Shown in pieces: positions 62,513-64,000 of a stretch of DNA of 64,000 nt (the first letter of the stretch is position 1; every line of letters begins with the position of its first letter). A program made the translations under genes and the position numbers. Location: NCBI GenBank assembly GCA_019931185.1, contig JAINDK010000083.1, forward strand, positions 1 through 64,000, in the 5' to 3' direction. A model generated the notes under the pieces. The model did not search any database. It was not told the DNA's origin and worked only from the letters and a program-made list of their open reading frames with translations. Source of the DNA: Bryobacter sp. CoA8 C33 (GTDB lineage: Bacteria; Acidobacteriota; Terriglobia; Bryobacterales; Bryobacteraceae).

Positions 62513-62542
62513 AGTGTAGCGCGCCGCTCTTGCATTAGGCAA
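62513..62542 (-). promoter_or_regulatory. Putative gltB promoter
   Basis: On the - strand TTGCCT (62542-62537) and TACACT (62518-62513) are 18 bp apart, about 24 bp before the gltB start. The dyad at 62561-62580 then lies near -65 relative to the expected start, the usual LysR recognition position. Confidence 0.55.
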
Positions 62543-62560
62543 CCTGAAATCGAAAGTTTG

Positions 62561-62580
62561 CATTATTAGATTAAATTATG
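62561..62580. promoter_or_regulatory. AT-rich imperfect dyad, candidate LysR-type binding site
   Basis: The 20-bp sequence CATTATTAGATTAAATTATG has symmetric ends (CAT/ATG) and an AT-rich centre in an otherwise GC-rich genome. It overlaps a possible lysR promoter (TTGCAT at 62559, then ATATTC after 17 bp), which fits autoregulation. Confidence 0.5.
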
Positions 62581-62593
62581 ATATTCTGCCTCC

Positions 62594-63475
62594 GTGCAAT
62601 TGGAACACATGCGCCTGTTCCGCGACATCGCCCAAAGCCGGAGCGTCAGCCGCGGTGCGCAATTGAATCAGGTCAGCCAAAGCGCCGCCAGCCAGCATTT
62701 ACAGGAGTTGGAGCGCGGCTTCGGCATCGACCTCATCGACCGCAGCACCCGCCCCATCCGCCTCACCCCCGCCGGCCAGGCCTACCTCGAATTCTGCCGC
62801 GAAGTCCTCCGCCGCAAATCCGAATTCGAAACCGAACTCGACGAACTCAAACTCTCCACCAGCGGCGAAGTCCGCGTCGCCTCGATCTATTCCGTCGGCC
62901 TGTCCAAGATGAACCGCATCGAGGGCGAGTTCCGCAAACGCTACCGCGACGCCCAGCTCAAGGTCGAATACCTCCGCCCCGAAAAAGTCTATGACGCCGT
63001 CCGCCAGGAACGCGCCGATGTCGGCATCGTCAGCTACCCCCTCGCCAATCGCGAACTCACCGCCTCCCCCTGGCGCAAGGAAAAGATGGTCCTCGTCATG
63101 CCCCCAAGCCATCCCCTCGCCGCCTCCCGCCGCGTCACCCCCGCCAAGCTCGATGGCGCCGATTTCGTCGGCTTCGATGAAGATCTCCCCATCCGCAAGG
63201 ACATCGACCGCTACCTCAAGGAAAACGGCGCCGAAGTCCACCTCGTCATGCACTTCGATAATCTCCAGATGATCAAGGAAGCCGTCGCCCTCGGCCGCGG
63301 CGTCAGCATCGTCCCCCACCCCGTCGTCGAAAAAGAAGTCCAGGAAGGCAAAGTCGAAGTCGCCGAACTCAGCCCCAGCCTCATCCGCCCCCTCGGCATC
63401 ATCCACCGCCGCAACGCCAAAATGAGCCGCGCCGTCCGCGCCTTCCTCGAAATGCTCATGGAAGAAGCCGGTTAA
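62594..63475 (+). CDS. LysR-family transcriptional regulator (GltC-like)
   Basis: The 293-residue protein has the LysR helix-turn-helix (LEHMRLFRDIAQSRSVSRGAQ, QSAASQHLQELERGFGIDLIDRS) and a two-subdomain effector part (GEVRVASIYSVGL, ADVGIVSY, LVMPPSHPLA, AVALGRGVSIVP). A GTG start at 62594 keeps the family beginning MQLEHMRLF; ATG 62609 would remove it. It diverges from gltB with the classic LysR layout and is probably the glutamate synthase activator, like GltC in Bacillus. The co-inducer is unknown. Confidence 0.9.
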   Translation: MQLEHMRLFRDIAQSRSVSRGAQLNQVSQSAASQHLQELERGFGIDLIDRSTRPIRLTPAGQAYLEFCREVLRRKSEFETELDELKLSTSGEVRVASIYSVGLSKMNRIEGEFRKRYRDAQLKVEYLRPEKVYDAVRQERADVGIVSYPLANRELTASPWRKEKMVLVMPPSHPLAASRRVTPAKLDGADFVGFDEDLPIRKDIDRYLKENGAEVHLVMHFDNLQMIKEAVALGRGVSIVPHPVVEKEVQEGKVEVAELSPSLIRPLGIIHRRNAKMSRAVRAFLEMLMEEAG

Positions 63476-64000
63476 AACCTACCCCGCCCCTCCATGAATC
63501 AAATTGCCACACTCACGCACACCCACAACCCGCTGCCCCTCAGCCAAAATCAAGGTCAGCAGCCTGCCCGCGTTCCCGTTTCTTCTCCCGCCGCAGGTAT
63601 GAATCAAGCCTCGTCACCATAACTCCCAACTTCTGGCCCAACGCTTTCCGGCTTAACGCCATTGCTGTCGCAAGGGCCACCTAAACCGAGAGGCTGGATG
63701 TAACCGCGATGACAGATGACTTAAAAGGGGAACGCCCTCGTCACGACGGATCCGGAATGCCGAGATCGAGTGAGGTTGGAAGATGCCTTGAGGTTGCTGG
63801 AATGAATACTTCCAACACCCAAGAAACTGCGTTCACTGACGCGGTAGCTTTGGGTCTCAAGCACTATTTGTAGAAGTACCTAATCGCAGGTTCTAGCCGC
63901 ATTCCTCAGTTGACGAATGGTGCGTCATCCGCCCGGCGGTTGTCAACTCCGGACGACGGCGCTGACAAGCTAGCACCGCGACGGTTTGCCGACTAAGCGG
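63476..64000. other. Right-edge region, non-coding or decayed, partly structured
   Basis: No intact gene is seen. A short - strand frame (63540-63662) and a 54-codon + strand frame (63709-63873) are weak. From 63908 the sequence can fold in alternative ways: AGTTGAC (63908-63914) pairs GTCAACT (63942-63948); TTGTCA (63940-63945) pairs TGACAA (63963-63968) nested inside GGTGC (63919-63923) / GCACC (63973-63977); TGACG/CGTCA closes a 7-base loop (63911-63927). These share bases, so they exclude each other. The sequence is also less C-rich than its neighbours. It may be a structured RNA, a ribozyme-like or intron 5' part, or the edge of a mobile element cut by the window. Confidence 0.4.
63540..63662 (-). 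CDS. Small ORF or gene fragment
   Basis: Forty residues read MALSRKALGQKLGVMVTRLD followed by a strongly basic SYLRREKKRERGQ and AADLDFG. The mix of charged and helical residues looks like real protein, perhaps the C-terminus of a truncated gene, since a stop lies just upstream of a GTG at 63680. It is convergent with the LysR gene. No family is recognised. Confidence 0.3.
   Translation of the reverse strand: MALSRKALGQKLGVMVTRLDSYLRREKKRERGQAADLDFG

Noticed and set aside
63709-63873. A 54-codon + strand frame starting MTDDLKGERP
   Set aside because: No Shine-Dalgarno, odd composition and position in a structured non-coding stretch; likely chance.

Overview
The window reads as a piece of an acidobacterial chromosome, most likely from the Bryobacterales/Solibacter group. 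This is an inference. It rests on three very large Oar-type TonB-dependent receptors (N-terminal carboxypeptidase-regulatory-like domain, plug, barrel), a planctomycete/acidobacterium-style DUF1592 cytochrome followed by a DUF1552 protein, many small secreted enzymes with R-R-rich leaders, PQQ and cytochrome c proteins, and high GC with strongly C-rich codons. No rRNA, tRNA, CRISPR array or intact transposon was seen.

Left arm (1-17.9 kb). After a 167-bp transposon-like inverted-repeat remnant comes a tightly packed + strand set: kdsB, pyrG, kdsA (CTP and Kdo supply for lipopolysaccharide), greB and a type IV pilin-like gene. On the - strand follow a TPR lipoprotein, a giant two-heme cytochrome with toroid and HEAT repeats, and a CPBP membrane protease. 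Diverging from these is a + strand unit of an ECF sigma factor, a FecR-type anti-sigma-like membrane protein and two ATPase/permease ABC exporter pairs; the last five genes overlap by 1-4 bp.

Middle (17.9-44 kb). A TonB-dependent receptor broken by a +1 slip in a G9 tract faces a membrane-anchored DNA-binding-like protein across an operator-rich 183-bp gap. Next are a DUF1592 cytochrome / DUF1552 / GalD-like dehydratase operon, a second receptor with a clear promoter and terminator, an SMP-30 lactonase, a third receptor, an unusual dihydropteroate synthase, tyrS and a second enolase-superfamily enzyme. On the + strand lie a cysteine-free Rrf2 (CymR-like) regulator, cysK and a U32 peptidase-family protein (RlhA-like), ending at a hairpin terminator.

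Right arm (44-64 kb). Eleven - strand genes run without a gap over 50 bp: gltB, gltD, nuoI, a GH133 debranching enzyme, an MFS transporter, a sulfatase, a complete three-subunit formate dehydrogenase whose catalytic subunit has an in-frame UGA selenocysteine codon, a diheme cytochrome c, and a PQQ alcohol dehydrogenase with the lanthanide-type aspartate. A LysR regulator diverges from gltB across a promoter/dyad region arranged like GltC-gltAB control. The last ~500 bp is non-coding or decayed and contains mutually exclusive RNA pairings.

Most notable are the selenocysteine formate dehydrogenase joined to a lanthanide-type PQQ dehydrogenase and cytochrome, the sigma/FecR/double-ABC unit, the dihydropteroate synthase with altered active-site residues, the G9 frameshift with its phased operator array, and the structured right edge.
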